Source of the DNA: Galeruca laticollis
Lineage: Eukaryota; Arthropoda; Insecta; Coleoptera; Chrysomelidae
Length of the DNA: 64,000 bases
Direction: 5' to 3'
NCBI GenBank assembly: GCA_963921935.1
Contig: OY998176.1
Coordinates: forward strand, 82,934,960-82,998,959
The notes under the pieces were generated by a model. The model saw nothing but the letters and a program-made list of their open reading frames with translations, made no database searches and had not been told where the DNA came from. The position numbers and the translations under genes are program-made. Each line of letters starts with the position of its first letter. Position 1 is the first letter of the stretch. Shown piece by piece: positions 11,264 through 22,107 of this stretch.

Positions 11264-11723
11264 TGTAATGTTTTTCTTATTTATTTAGACATTTTTATTA
11301 TGGGCGGGATAAATTTTAAACACACGGTAGGTTCACTTACTTAATTTATTTATTCACTACACTATTCACTAATTATATACACAGTATATTCACTTAAACT
11401 AATTTATATTCACTTATTTACTGTTGCTATTTCGGTGTATTCTTGTTTATTTGTCGCGATCACTTTATCAACTAAACTCCTGGTCGGTCCCTTATATATT
11501 AATGCCTTTTTCACTAGATAATTCTAGATTGCGGCTTACTCAAAAACAATTGGCTTTCTGGCATTTTCTAGATAAGACTGGTCATAAAAACAATGTCTAG
11601 ATAAGATAGTCACAATCGTAAACAGTTATATAAAAAAACTGCATATCCGCCATAATTTTAACTTTCATACCTGGCTTAGACAGAGTCGGATTTAGGGACT
11701 ATACCAGTGTGCTGTTCGTTACA
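11264..11723 (-). mobile_element. Solo LTR with 4-bp target duplication ATAT
   Basis: The 460-base segment begins TGTAATG and ends CGTTACA, so its outermost bases form a short TG...CA inverted repeat. It is flanked by ATAT on both sides (11260-11263, 11724-11727). On the minus strand a TATATAAGGG box lies upstream of AATAAAC, the order of promoter and polyadenylation signals in an LTR, which sets the strand. No internal region or partner LTR is present, so it is a solo LTR formed by LTR-LTR recombination. Four-base duplications of alternating AT are usual for some gypsy lineages. Confidence 0.75.
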
Positions 11724-11769
11724 ATATTCTATAGTATGTTCAGAGTCCAAGGAATTTCCTAATTTGATG

Positions 11770-12258
11770 TTTGTCGGTAGGTTGCGGCCATTCGCTTAAT
11801 CGTTTTAAGACTCACGCCAGTGGCTGCAGCAACATGTTCTTGAATCATAAAAACATTAAAATTTTGTATTTCAACAATAATAAAGATATTGTGTTATTTT
11901 GAAGTTGTGACAGATTGGAATTCATTACACAAAATATTGAGTTCAAAATAAATTGAACAATATAACCTAACCTAATCCAATAGTTAAAAATTGAATAAAT
12001 TTTTCACTAGAAATTTTGAGTTACTACCTTTTTGCACAAAAGGCTTCAATTGTTTACACTATTAAGAATAAGTGAAACCTTAAGATTAATAAAAGGTTTA
12101 GAACTATATTAAAAAATTGAACATACGAGTACCTTAGGGATGTTTATGATGGGAGTTCCAGTTTCTGCTTCTTGCCTAAAAAACTTTAATACAATGTTTA
12201 TAATTTCACGACTTTGACCTGTTAAAACTTTATTTTTCACCTTACTTTTAAACGGCAT
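11770..12258 (-). pseudogene. Transposase-like HTH N-terminus, two putative exons
   Basis: A minus-strand ATG at 12258 opens a frame reading MPFKSKVKNKVLTGQSREII and ending at ...PK followed by a GT (about 12132), a possible splice donor. A second segment around 11846-11770 reads EHVAAATGVSLKTIKRM, the recognition half of a helix-turn-helix, then meets a stop. The arrangement matches the N-terminus of the IS630/Tc1-type proteins seen at 22108-23463, but no acceptor in the right phase is obvious and no DDE part follows. Confidence 0.6.
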
Positions 12259-12729
12259 TTTGTTTGGCAATTCACTTTTGAAATAATATTCAAACTAAAA
12301 TATTTTCAACTCTTGTCCGAGACTATACCAACGATACGAAGTGCACGAATACAATTTAAAAGTGAGCTCTCTGAATTTACTAGGTAGTGGGGCTGGCTTG
12401 TCGAAGCGCATCAAAATCTCAGGGGTTTGCCAAGCTGTAATTGTCAAACCATGAAAAGTGACTCTATATATACAGTATTTTGTTATGTCATTTTCAAATG
12501 GCCGAAAAAATAGGAATGTGTTCACCGATCACGGTGGAATTCTGCCAGTTGACTCGGGGCGCTGAGATGATACTATAGTACATTTTTTAGCCTCCTAGTT
12601 GTACTCAAAGCTAGGTACCCTCGTTTTAGGTAGTTTGTCGATATATATATATATATATTTTTTTGGAAAAATTTTTTTCTTGGGATTGTAGGTTCCTAGT
12701 TAAACAAATCAAATGGTTTTTTTGGCTTT
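12259..12729. other. Spacer with short TA run
   Basis: Holds a (TA)n run at about 12642-12657 followed by a T tract. The minus-strand open frame at 12295-12525 shows no recognisable domain. The part after about 12700 is probably the 3' flank of the Penelope-like element. Confidence 0.4.
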
Positions 12730-12791
12730 AATTAACATTTTTGTTTTTGTTTACGTTTCGGACATATCGTGTCCTTCATCAGAACATAATT
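12730..12791 (-). ncRNA. Hammerhead ribozyme-like core next to Penelope-like element
   Basis: On the minus strand CTGATGA (12782-12776) is followed by a stem GGACA-CGATA-TGTCC and then GAAACGTA, the conserved core order of a hammerhead. Stem I can form as GTT (12785-12783) with AAC just after the predicted GTA cleavage triplet, and AATTA with TAATT (12730-12734) further out. Stem III would be only ACGT, which is minimal. There is one extra A before stem II. Hammerheads are known in the terminal repeats of Penelope-like elements, and such an element lies just upstream on this strand. Activity is not shown. Confidence 0.6.
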
Positions 12792-13211
12792 CTACAAATA
12801 GATGACAAAAAATTAACAATTTATACATTACATATGTCTATCCTAAAAATAACTTACCATAAAACAAGAGCTTGGCGATCGCATGTTAAAATATGTTAAA
12901 ATACACGAAAACAATCATTTTTATTAAAAACATTCAGTATCGATATAAAACCCACATACAACTGCCAGTACACTACATTATATTATGACAATAATTACTT
13001 CTTAAAAGGAACAAAAATTTGTATTGTTAGTAAATAGAACTAGCTCTTTTTTTGTATTGTATTCAGCAATTGTGATGGAACAAGGTTTTTAATACACATC
13101 AATTTTTGTCTTTGAAAAAAATTTTTTTTTTACTGATGTTATTATAGTATAAGGATTTAGAAATATTACAGGATGTCATTTCATTTATAGACAATGCACC
13201 GGAAAAGACAT
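12792..13211 (-). other. Probable 3' untranslated region of the Penelope-like element
   Basis: Lies between the GIY-YIG stop (13212-13214) and the hammerhead-like core on the same strand. AT-rich, no open frame of note. Confidence 0.4.
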
Positions 13212-14335
13212 CTATTTGATTAAATTAACATAAATTTTTGATAAATTATTTGTGTCAGATTTAGCATTGATAGAATATGGGTTTTTTTGGATTTCTATCA
13301 TTTCATAGACTTCTCTTTTTTTTTGGTGGCTTTCAATTCTCAATATTTTTGTGCTGTCATAGTCAAATGTGTGTTTGTGTTCAGAACTATGATTTGTCAG
13401 GGCTGTTCTGTTTTTTTTATCATACTTGTGGCCATTTAGGCGGTTTTTAAGATATTGACTTGTCTGTCCAATATATACACCTTTACAGTCTTTGCAAGGG
13501 ATCTCATAGATGACATTGCTTTTTTTTTTTCTTTGGGAATTTTTGATTTTAGTTCACTAAAATTTGATTTTAAAAGATTATGTCCCTTGTGAGACACTGT
13601 TATGTTGTGATCTTTGAAAATGCTTCCAATTTTTTCTGAAAGTCCCGAAACGTATGGTAAAGAGAGATATTTTTTTTGGGGTAAATTGTGTGAAATATTT
13701 TTATGTTGAGTTTGATTGTAAAAGAGGTATATACGGTTTTTAAATATTGTATTAATTAGTTTACTTGGGTAATCATTTAGACAGAGAGCTTCTTTAGCTT
13801 TTTTATGGCGTTCTCTCGGTATTCGTAATCAGAAAGTTTTATGGCTCGATCTGCGAGTCCTATGACAACTGATTTTTTTTGAGACATCGGGTGTTGAGAA
13901 TTAAAATTCACGTATCTAGACGACCACGTATCTTTTGTGTACCATTCAGTTTTAATCGTGTTGTTAATGTGGTGAAGAGTTAAGTCTAAAAAATTTATTT
14001 TATTTTGTTGTTCTCTCTCAACAGTAAATTGCAATTTGTTGTGGAAGCTATTGAAATTGTCAAGAACATTTTCTACTTTGTTTACTGGTACTAGTGCTAT
14101 ACAATCATCAACGTACCTAAAGAAAAAAGGAACTTGGTACTCCAAGTTTCCAATTATGGATTCTTCCAGATCTTCCATAACCAGTTGTGCAATTGCGCTT
14201 GAGATAGATGCTCCCATTGCACAACCATCTGTTTGTTTGAAAAACCTCTCTCCATATACAAAATATGTAGAGTTTAATGTAAGGTTCACCGCTTCCAAAA
14301 ATTCATTAAGAGGTATGTCAGTATGTGATTCAAAA
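13212..14335 (-). pseudogene. Penelope-like element: reverse transcriptase plus GIY-YIG endonuclease
   Basis: Starting near 14335 the minus strand reads TDIPLNEFLEAVNLTLN, FKQTDGCAMGASISS and FFFRYVDDCIALVP, the Penelope-type RT with a YVDD box, and NKINFLDLTLHH. A frame change near 13795 continues into a linker (YPSKLINTIFKNRIYLFY), and a second one in an A-run near 13525 leads into NVIYEIPCKDCKGVYIGQT, the GIY-YIG nuclease start with its C..C pair. It ends YVNLIK and TAG at 13212-13214. The 5' end is cut at the T-run and TA repeat near 14335. Two frameshifts make it a pseudogene, but the order RT then GIY-YIG is clear. Confidence 0.9.
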
Positions 14336-14348
14336 AAAAAAACAAAAC

Positions 14349-14391
<43 letters not shown>
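14336..14391. repeat. A-run plus (TA)n microsatellite at element junction
   Basis: A-rich run followed by about 18 TA repeats, exactly where the Penelope-like element is truncated. The junction probably formed at insertion. Confidence 0.8.
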
Positions 14392-14393
<2 letters not shown>

Positions 14394-17205
14394 GTCAAGT
14401 TTGCAATAGCTCTAACGATTTCAATGAAACTTCGAAAAGTTATTACGATCGCATCATACCATGTTTTTGACTTCAGCTAGAGAATGCCAGAAACTGACTG
14501 CCACAACTAAATAAACATTTTGACATGTGGCAAATTTTAAGCTGGCAGATCAAATATTTTTTTAAAGATTATGATATTGGCTAATTAAATATTTACTGAA
14601 AAATCAGGTTTGTGATGATGGCAAAACATTGTTGCTTATTTAATTTAATTAAACATTGTTTGTGGCAAATGCATATAGTCACACCAAGCTCATTATGTTC
14701 GTATTTTTTTTGTTACAATTCATAATCTAAAAATATTAAAGGTCGGGCGATGACGTCACTTTTAGTGTCACCGGCTCCTAGCATGTATATTTGTTATACT
14801 AATTTGAATTGAGCCTGTGTTGGTGAATTAAGTTTTTAGTTGACTCTCTTTTGAAGAGGCATTATACATTTAGAATGCATTGACTTTTTGAATTATTTAT
14901 AATAAGTCCAATTGACAGAGTGTGCTATCGCCAACAGTAAGAGTATATTATTTGTTGATAAATTTTTTTTAAAAAAATACTGCATTTAATCAATATTATT
15001 TATTAGTACTATTATTCTAGTAACATTAACTTAGGTCAGTCCCATAAACCCAAATGGGTCATAACTCTTAAATAAAACATAAAATATATTGCAAACTAGA
15101 AAAAACAGTTTTAAATGCACATCTGAATCAATCATTACAATCATATTTGTTCCGTTCCGAACCATAATTTTAATTCCCACCTCTAGGGGCAAGTCATGTC
15201 ACGTTCCAAAGAAGTTTTCGTTCCCATCTCCGGTGACGGACCAACGAGATTGGAGTGTGGGCGTTCATTTGGATTGATGCTGCATTTTTTGACATTCTTT
15301 TAATAATATAATTTGAGTTGTTGTCAAATGATTTGTTAAATGAGTAATTAAAACTTTTTAAATGATAATTTAATAATTCTACACATATTTTCGTATCCCT
15401 ATGCTGCATTTATAGTATATAAATCATTATATACAAAACAATATTTGTTTTACAATAACAGTATTATTAATCATTATAATTCTATCTTATGCTCATACTT
15501 ATTCTTGTAGAATAAAAAACACTCTTATGAATGATAAGTTATCGCCTTGTAATTCTAATTGCAACTAGCGTTGTTCCTGTTTAGGCGCGGGTGGAACTGG
15601 CCCGCTCGTTCAACAAAAGGGATTCTAGGCGCCATCTAGCGTTGAGTTTTGCACTTATTTTTAAGTCTATTTTATTGGTCAGATAGGTATCCATATAGGA
15701 AATTAAATGGTGAGCATAACTCAATCACACAGATTTTTGACTTAACTCTCTTTAGAACTAGGTGTGCGATATGTTCTTTAAGAACGGTAGTAGAAAGAAT
15801 CTATTGAAACAGTTTATTAGCACATAAAAAATTGCAACAGTTATAAACAAATAAAGTTGAAAAAAAGGAATTTCGTTTTTGCGAATATTTCAAAAGCTAT
15901 AAAGAATTAAGAAATGCAAACATGGATTCTTAAAGAGGAGGATATTTCCAATAAAAAAGTCCCACCTCCCGAAATTATATCGCTATTATTTATAATTTTA
16001 ATTTAATAATTTTTTTGAAGTATTATATATTAATATAAAAATTTTCGTTTATTCTAATCACTTCAAAGAATTTTCTACCGTTGGAAATAAATATAAGTGA
16101 ACTGTTAAAATATTAAAGTAGTTAATTTCTTTATAAACAAATGGCGAACAAATGTTTTTGTTTATCTTAATAAATGTATGTCTTTAATACAAAAACGTTT
16201 AGGTATATGATAATAAATATTTGAAAAAATTTACTTCCATTTTTAATTTTTTGATAGCTTAAAAAATTATAATTAACAAAATATTAAAACTTTTATGACG
16301 TGTAGGCATATAAAAAAGGCTCCAGGAAAGGAAATATTTTTTGCCTCAATTATTTAAACATTTTTTGTTATTTTCAATGAAGACATGGTTCCGGTAAAAT
16401 GGTATTAATCAACAATCGTCTAGCTTATTGAAAAATTCACTTTAAGATTCATTTCCAACGGAAATAAAGTCTTTGAAGTGTTCAGAATAGACCATAATAT
16501 TTTTAAATTTGAAAATTAATATTTAATACTTTAAAAACATTATTTTATGTGACGTGACAAGGGTACATACAACCGATTCGAAATAAAAATAATTTATTTT
16601 CAATATGCTCTTTCTGTTCACTGAAATACTCTGAACAAAAATTTACATACAAAAACGATTTTGAAAGGAAGTCGTATATCTTAATCGTATTTTTTTAATC
16701 AACCACCAATTTCCTACCGTATTACTTCGTTATAGTTATTAACCGCAATAAATGGTAAGTTTTTATTTACCAGATGAGTGTCAGTTCCGTTAAGAGCCAA
16801 ACTACTACCACGACAAAACGTTTCTTCTTTTCCTTTTCACATATATATTAGTTATTGTCGTCATTAATTGATCGTTATTTAGGTTAATAATTTTAGCAGT
16901 AATCGACAGTAATACTCGATTAATTGAATCGGTCAAATTAATTTTTAATATACATATAATTATTTACAGTATCAGGAATATATTTATAACCTACTTAAAT
17001 TAATAGTTTTTTATTTTCCTGACGTGAAAAAAAATTAAGCATGTTGAGATTGTCCATATTTTTCGTAAATTTTTATACAGTATGTTGAAATTATAACGTT
17101 ACGGTTAGTCCGTAGCTTTGAAAGTTAAATACAAAAATTTTAGTTAAAAAACAAATGAACCTTATTCACTGCTTCGAATAATAAATTGATCTATAATAGT
17201 ATATT
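14392..17205. other. AT-rich spacer, no gene recognised
   Basis: Short open frames at 15089-15277 and 15194-15409 overlap on opposite strands and show no domain. A GC-richer island at about 15550-15650 has no recognisable function. No RNA genes or clear transposon ends were found. Confidence 0.45.
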
Positions 17206-17324
17206 GTATAATTAGTGTGAAAAGCATAATATTCCTAAACGACTGTGATAATTACCAGACGAGGAGCGTAGCGACGAGTTCGGTAACACAGGAGTTTGGG
17301 AATATGCTTTTCCCACGAATTATA
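17206..17324. repeat. Small foldback with GC-rich loop
   Basis: GTATAATTAGTGTGAAAAGC at the left and its imperfect reverse complement at 17297-17324 enclose a second nested pair (CTGTG..ATTACC / GGTAACACAG). The centre holds CGAGGAGCGTAGCGACGAG. The element sits immediately upstream of the tyrosine-recombinase fragment and may have cut it. Confidence 0.65.
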
Positions 17325-17411
17325 CATACTATTTTTTCTTCGAAAATTGATTTACATTTAAAAAATTAATTAAAAAGTATTTTATTCAAGATGTAATCAA
17401 GTAAGTAGATA

Positions 17412-17721
17412 GGTTTCCGAAGATCATCGGCAACACATTTGGTAGATGCTGGAGCTGATATTATTTCTTAAAAAGCGCCACGGAGGATGGAAATCTTCCA
17501 ATGTGTTGGAAGAATATATTGACGAATCACGTAATAATAAAGTAGAAGTGGCTAATAAAATATTCAACACCCCTGCCTCGACTTCAAATGAAAATTGTCG
17601 AAACGAGATAAACCAAACAATTAGCCATGCAGCTTCAACGTCTATAAATTCTCGTTGCCCTCCAGTACAATTTACAAATTGTACAAACTGTACAATAAAT
17701 GTAAATATTAACAACAATTAA
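17412..17721 (+). pseudogene. Tyrosine recombinase C-terminal fragment (Crypton-like)
   Basis: From 17412 the frame reads GFRRSSATHLVDAGADIIS and then meets a TAA. One base shift later it continues KRHGGWKSSNVLEEYIDES, ending with a stop after 17718. The pattern Arg-rich helix, HGGWKSS and a Tyr in EYI matches the catalytic C-terminus of eukaryotic tyrosine recombinases of Crypton/DIRS type, where the Tyr attacks DNA. The rest of the protein upstream is absent. The Asn/Thr-rich tail is uncharacterised. Confidence 0.65.
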
Positions 17722-17853
17722 TTTGTGTTCAAGAATATCGTTATAAATTAGATGTTTCTTTTAATCCTTTTATAACAACTTTATCAATACCTAACCATAT
17801 TTTGTTTCAATTTATTGTAATAATCCATTTGTAACATTACCGCACGCTACAGA

Positions 17854-17882
17854 GCAGTGCGGTAAGAATATTACCGCACTGC
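17854..17882. repeat. Perfect 12-bp-arm hairpin
   Basis: GCAGTGCGGTAA and TTACCGCACTGC separated by GAATA. A further partial copy (ACCGCACGC) lies just upstream at 17839. Likely the end or core of a small element. Confidence 0.8.
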
Positions 17883-19390
17883 CCATTATTCTGGAATGTT
17901 GAGCTTTGCGCATAGAAAACCTGTTAAAATAGTGTCACTTTTCCCACGATCGGAGAAAAAATATATTATTTAATGCATCAAATTACAATTTGTTTGTTTT
18001 TGTTGTTTTGTCTCTCACAAGGAGACAGATATCTTCATGTACGCACATATAAATGTTCGTTTAATACCTATAATAATATAATACCCAAAAACATTCATCG
18101 AATGTTTTTGATAAAAACAGTTCCAATGTAACTATTTGATAACATCTCTACTCGTAAAGTGTTTTCACAATTCCTTGTATCGATCGCGATATTGGTGATG
18201 GACATGGGGCGGATATATCGTCAAAGGAACCCTTGATCTTGCATAAATAATTGCCTAAAGGGCTGCCGGGATCGATACTCGTGGGTTATCGACACTATAA
18301 AGGGCACAAAGACCTACATAATATATTTCATTTATTCGGCATGAATAGAGAGGGGAAGAAGACATGTATAAGTAGGAAGACGATTTTTTGAATTGGACCA
18401 ATTTGTTGTAAGAGATAACATTAACGTTCTTTAGGAGCGCAGTAATTTCACTTCAGGTGACTATATTATATTTCAAAGTATTCAATATTTTGTATTTATT
18501 TTATGTGCTAGATTGGTATTTATAATTAATCTATGTCAATTTGGAGATTTATACAGAACGCACATTAAGTAAAGATAAATTTAACGACTAAGCTAGATCA
18601 TCATAATTATTAACAAAAATAACTGCCTATTCTCTCCATTTTCTTATATAGATCTTATAGACTAAGACTAACGGTGATATAGCCAGATTTCTGGTAATAA
18701 AGATGTTCAATAAATAGGTTCATTCACGTTGACATTTATGTTCATATTCAAACAAGAAAAGTCGGGCTGTGTCTGTGAAACCCTAATAATAAAACACTCA
18801 TAATATGCCCGAAAATTGTTTATTTACATCAAATGACCAATATTTATTTTTTCAGGTAGTAAGTAAAATTGAAAACCTTGCATTTCTCATCTCTGAAAGT
18901 TTGTTAATTTAAAATATAAGTAAATTCAAGTGAAATATGAATATTAATGAAAGTTAATTGTTGAAATTACAAGATAAAATTATGAACTTACATTGTCAAT
19001 AATTTATGAGATATTGTCACTTGAAAACCCAGAAAAGCATCACTTTTCAAAGCTGACATTGCACACAGTTCCTGTGACAAACATGACCATACCTTGCAAA
19101 TTTTAGACAAGGATCTAGTTTTGTTGTCTTTACACTTTATAACATCTTCCTCTCTTTTCTGGTAGATCTTCAACATTTCTCTGATCTAGGGCGCCCGAAA
19201 AGTTGGAAGCCAGCCTGCGGATTTCACGGTGGAGGTTTGGTTGAGTAGTGCGTACTCTTAATTATGGTAGTATAAGAGATTCTGATATATTCTCTTCTAT
19301 TCAAATCATTTTTGTTCGATTTGAATATGTTGTACATATGTTGAGCCGCAATATTCAATTATTGGAAAAAGGTATAGAGAGGTCACTGCC
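17883..19390. other. Spacer, no gene recognised
   Basis: GC-richer stretch at about 18180-18300 ends in CACTATAAAGGG, a TATA-like box without a recognisable downstream exon. The minus-strand frame at 18988-19176 lacks domain features. Confidence 0.4.
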
Positions 19391-19399
19391 TAGTTCCTC

Positions 19400-20268
19400 A
19401 CCCATGTGAAGTTATCCACGGATTTTTTTAATCGTCCACGAATATGTTTTTACAAAATAAACTATACTTTTGCAAAAAAAATAAAAAGTTTTCAAATAGT
19501 TGTTCTTGTACATATTTCATGATTCTGAATGGAAGACCCAAAAATAAAAAAATTATTCAACTATTACAAAGAACATCTAATTAGAAACCAATTGACAAAA
19601 AATTGTGATGTAAGTAGTTTTTATAACGTCGAAAAAATTCATAAAGATAACGATTGTTCGCTGACGCGCATCGCCGACGCGCATCGTTCGTTTTGAACTC
19701 GAAGCCCCAAATTTCTTTAAATTCTGTTTAACTATTCCAAAGAACACTTAATTATGAACATATTAACGAATAATTGTGATGAAAGTATTTTTTATAACGT
19801 CAAAAAAAATTCATAAAGTTTAAGATTGTGCGCTGACGCCCATCGTTCGTTTTGAACTCGAAGCCCCAACATTTTTTCAAATTGTCTTCAACTATTTCAA
19901 AAAAATTAGGAACCTATTAACGAAAAATTGTGATGTAAGTATTTTTTATAACGTCAAAAAAATTCATAAACATTAAGATTGTGCGCTGACGCCCATCGCT
20001 CGTTTTGAACTCGAAGCCCCAAAATTTCTACAATTGGTTTCTAATTAGATGTTCTTTGTAATAGTTGAATAGTTTTTTTTTTATTTTTGGGTTTTCGATT
20101 TAGAATTGTGGAATATGTATAAGGAAAACTATTTGAAAAGATGGTAGTCACTTAATCTTTAATTTTTGGTAATAAAATTATGTAGCCTATTTTTTGCAAA
20201 AGTACAGTTTATTTTGTAAAAAAATATTCGTGGATGGTTAAAAAAATCCGTGTGTAACTTCCACGGGT
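19400..20268. mobile_element. Non-autonomous MULE-like foldback with internal tandem repeats
   Basis: An 869-base element flanked by the same 9 bases, TAGTTCCTC, at 19391-19399 and 20269-20277. Its ends are inverted repeats (ACCCATGTGAAGTTA / reverse complement of the end, ACCCGTGGAAGTTAC) that continue inward for about 180-240 bases, the right arm having roughly 55 extra bases. Between them are three head-to-tail repeats of about 170, 159 and 154 bases starting near 19559, 19729 and 19888, each containing GAACTCGAAGCCCCAA. No coding capacity. Nine-base duplications and long inverted repeats fit Mutator-like elements, and MULE transposase fragments occur at 4.1-4.6 and 24.0-24.3 kb. Confidence 0.8.
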
Positions 20269-20549
20269 TAGTTCCTCTCCCCACAAAGTACTCGTCACAC
20301 ATCAACAACATCTACGCTTTCCTTAGTTTTGTTGTTTGATAGTAGGTTTCTGCTTATGACCACTGTCAAGGCCTATTTCATTATTATGGCGCATTGAAGA
20401 GAAGAGTAGTACAGCGCTTTGGTAAATAGCAAAGTAACGTGACATCCTTCTGAAAACCGAATATGCTTAAATATTGTTCTTTAGACTTTTTGTGGTAAAA
20501 ATTCAATAGGGGTTTGAGGCTTGTTTTTTTAATGTTCCAACAACAATAT

Positions 20550-21298
20550 AGTTATTTGTAAAACAAGTGTCACAATGACTCGTTTTGTAGTACGAGTGAA
20601 GTACTACAGAAAGTCATTGTGGCACAAGTTTTACACAATATTTTTTATAATTCGCGTTCATTTAATTATTTAAATAAAATATAATTTCATATAATCCCTG
20701 TTTTTAAACTAGGAGATGTGGTTTGAATTTAAGTCAGATCACATATGGTTTTATTCAGCACTTCTGACTTTTGACATATTATAACCGAATAATTGTGTAA
20801 ATTGTAAACAAACTTTTATTTAAGCAAAAAGAGGATGATTATTTGTTTAAAAAAGAGCTTCTTCGTATATGCACTTGCGATCTATTTATATTATATCATG
20901 AAGAGAATTATTTCTGTAATACATTTTCACATAAATATCTGGTAATTTATCCCAAAAATCGAACGTTTTGTATACCTATATATTATTGATCCTATACAAT
21001 ATAAAAATAAACAATTGACAAATCATTGATAAATAAACGTTAGCGTACTTTATTCGTTATTATTTTTAATATATAAATCATTCTAATTTACCTTTAGTAT
21101 AATAATTTGCTAGCTAGAACAACGCTAGACCATTTTATTTATAATCAATGTCAAGGTTAAAGTCAAATGTCAAATAAAAATATAACTAAATACAATAACC
21201 AACTGTACTCTAAAAATTACTATTACAGTGTTCAAAGAGCTTCATTGTGACACTGTAAACAATGTTATAATGAAGTCTCTCTTATACGCGAATTATAA
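20550..21298 (+). mobile_element. Tandem non-autonomous element, copy A
   Basis: First of three head-to-tail copies. It runs from AGTTATTTGTAAAAC to GCGAATTATAA, 749 bases. The start folds back: CAAGTGTCACAATGACTCG pairs with AGTCATTGTGGCACAAG about 40 bases on. The end carries TTCATTGTGACACTGTAAAC. In this copy the inner hairpin lacks the roughly 43-base loop seen in copies B and C. No coding capacity. Three bases, AAT, separate it from copy B. Confidence 0.85.
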
Positions 21299-22107
21299 AA
21301 TAGTTATTTGTAAAACAAGTGTCACAATGACTCGTTTTGTAGTACGAGTGAAGTTTGCACAACGAACCGCGAAGCGGTGAGTTGTGCAAATCACGAGTAC
21401 TACAGAAAGTCATTGTGGCACAAGTTTTACACAATATTTTTTATAATTCGCATTTATTTAAATAAAATATAATTTCATATAATCCCTCTTTTTAAACTAG
21501 GAGGTGTGGTTTGAATTTAAGTTGGCAATTCTGCAGATTCCTAATTGGTCCGATCACAGATGGTTTTATTCAGCACTTCTGACTTTTGACATATTATAAC
21601 CGAATAATTGCGTAAATTGTAAACAAACTTGCATTTAAGCAAAAAGAGGATGATTATTTGTTTAAAAAAGAGCTTCTTCGTATATGCTCTTGCGATCTAT
21701 TTATATTATATCATGAACAGAATTATTTCTGTAATACATCTTCACATAGAAATCTGGTAATTTATCCCAAAAATCGAACGTTTTGTATACCTATAGTATG
21801 TACAAAAAGTACGAGGAGTAATAAACCCTAATTAAGTATGCAAAACCTTTACAGGGAGCACCATGAAATTTTTGATAAATCTCTTACTTTAAATTACATT
21901 TCTTCCGTAAATCTAAAAACCAGGTAGATCGACCCCGTATTTGTTTCAGTTGTAGCAAAGTTTAGGGTTTATTCATTGTTAAAGGATTAGCAGATAAGCA
22001 ATAACGCAATGCAGTGGTGTGTATTTTTGGAAAAAAATACGTTTTAAATTATAATATAATAAAAAATGAAAAGAAATAATTATTGGAATACATTTATCAC
22101 TTACATT

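Noticed and set aside
18290..18310. TATA-like CACTATAAAGGG
   Set aside because: No initiator, ATG with donor, or coding sequence downstream could be linked to it.
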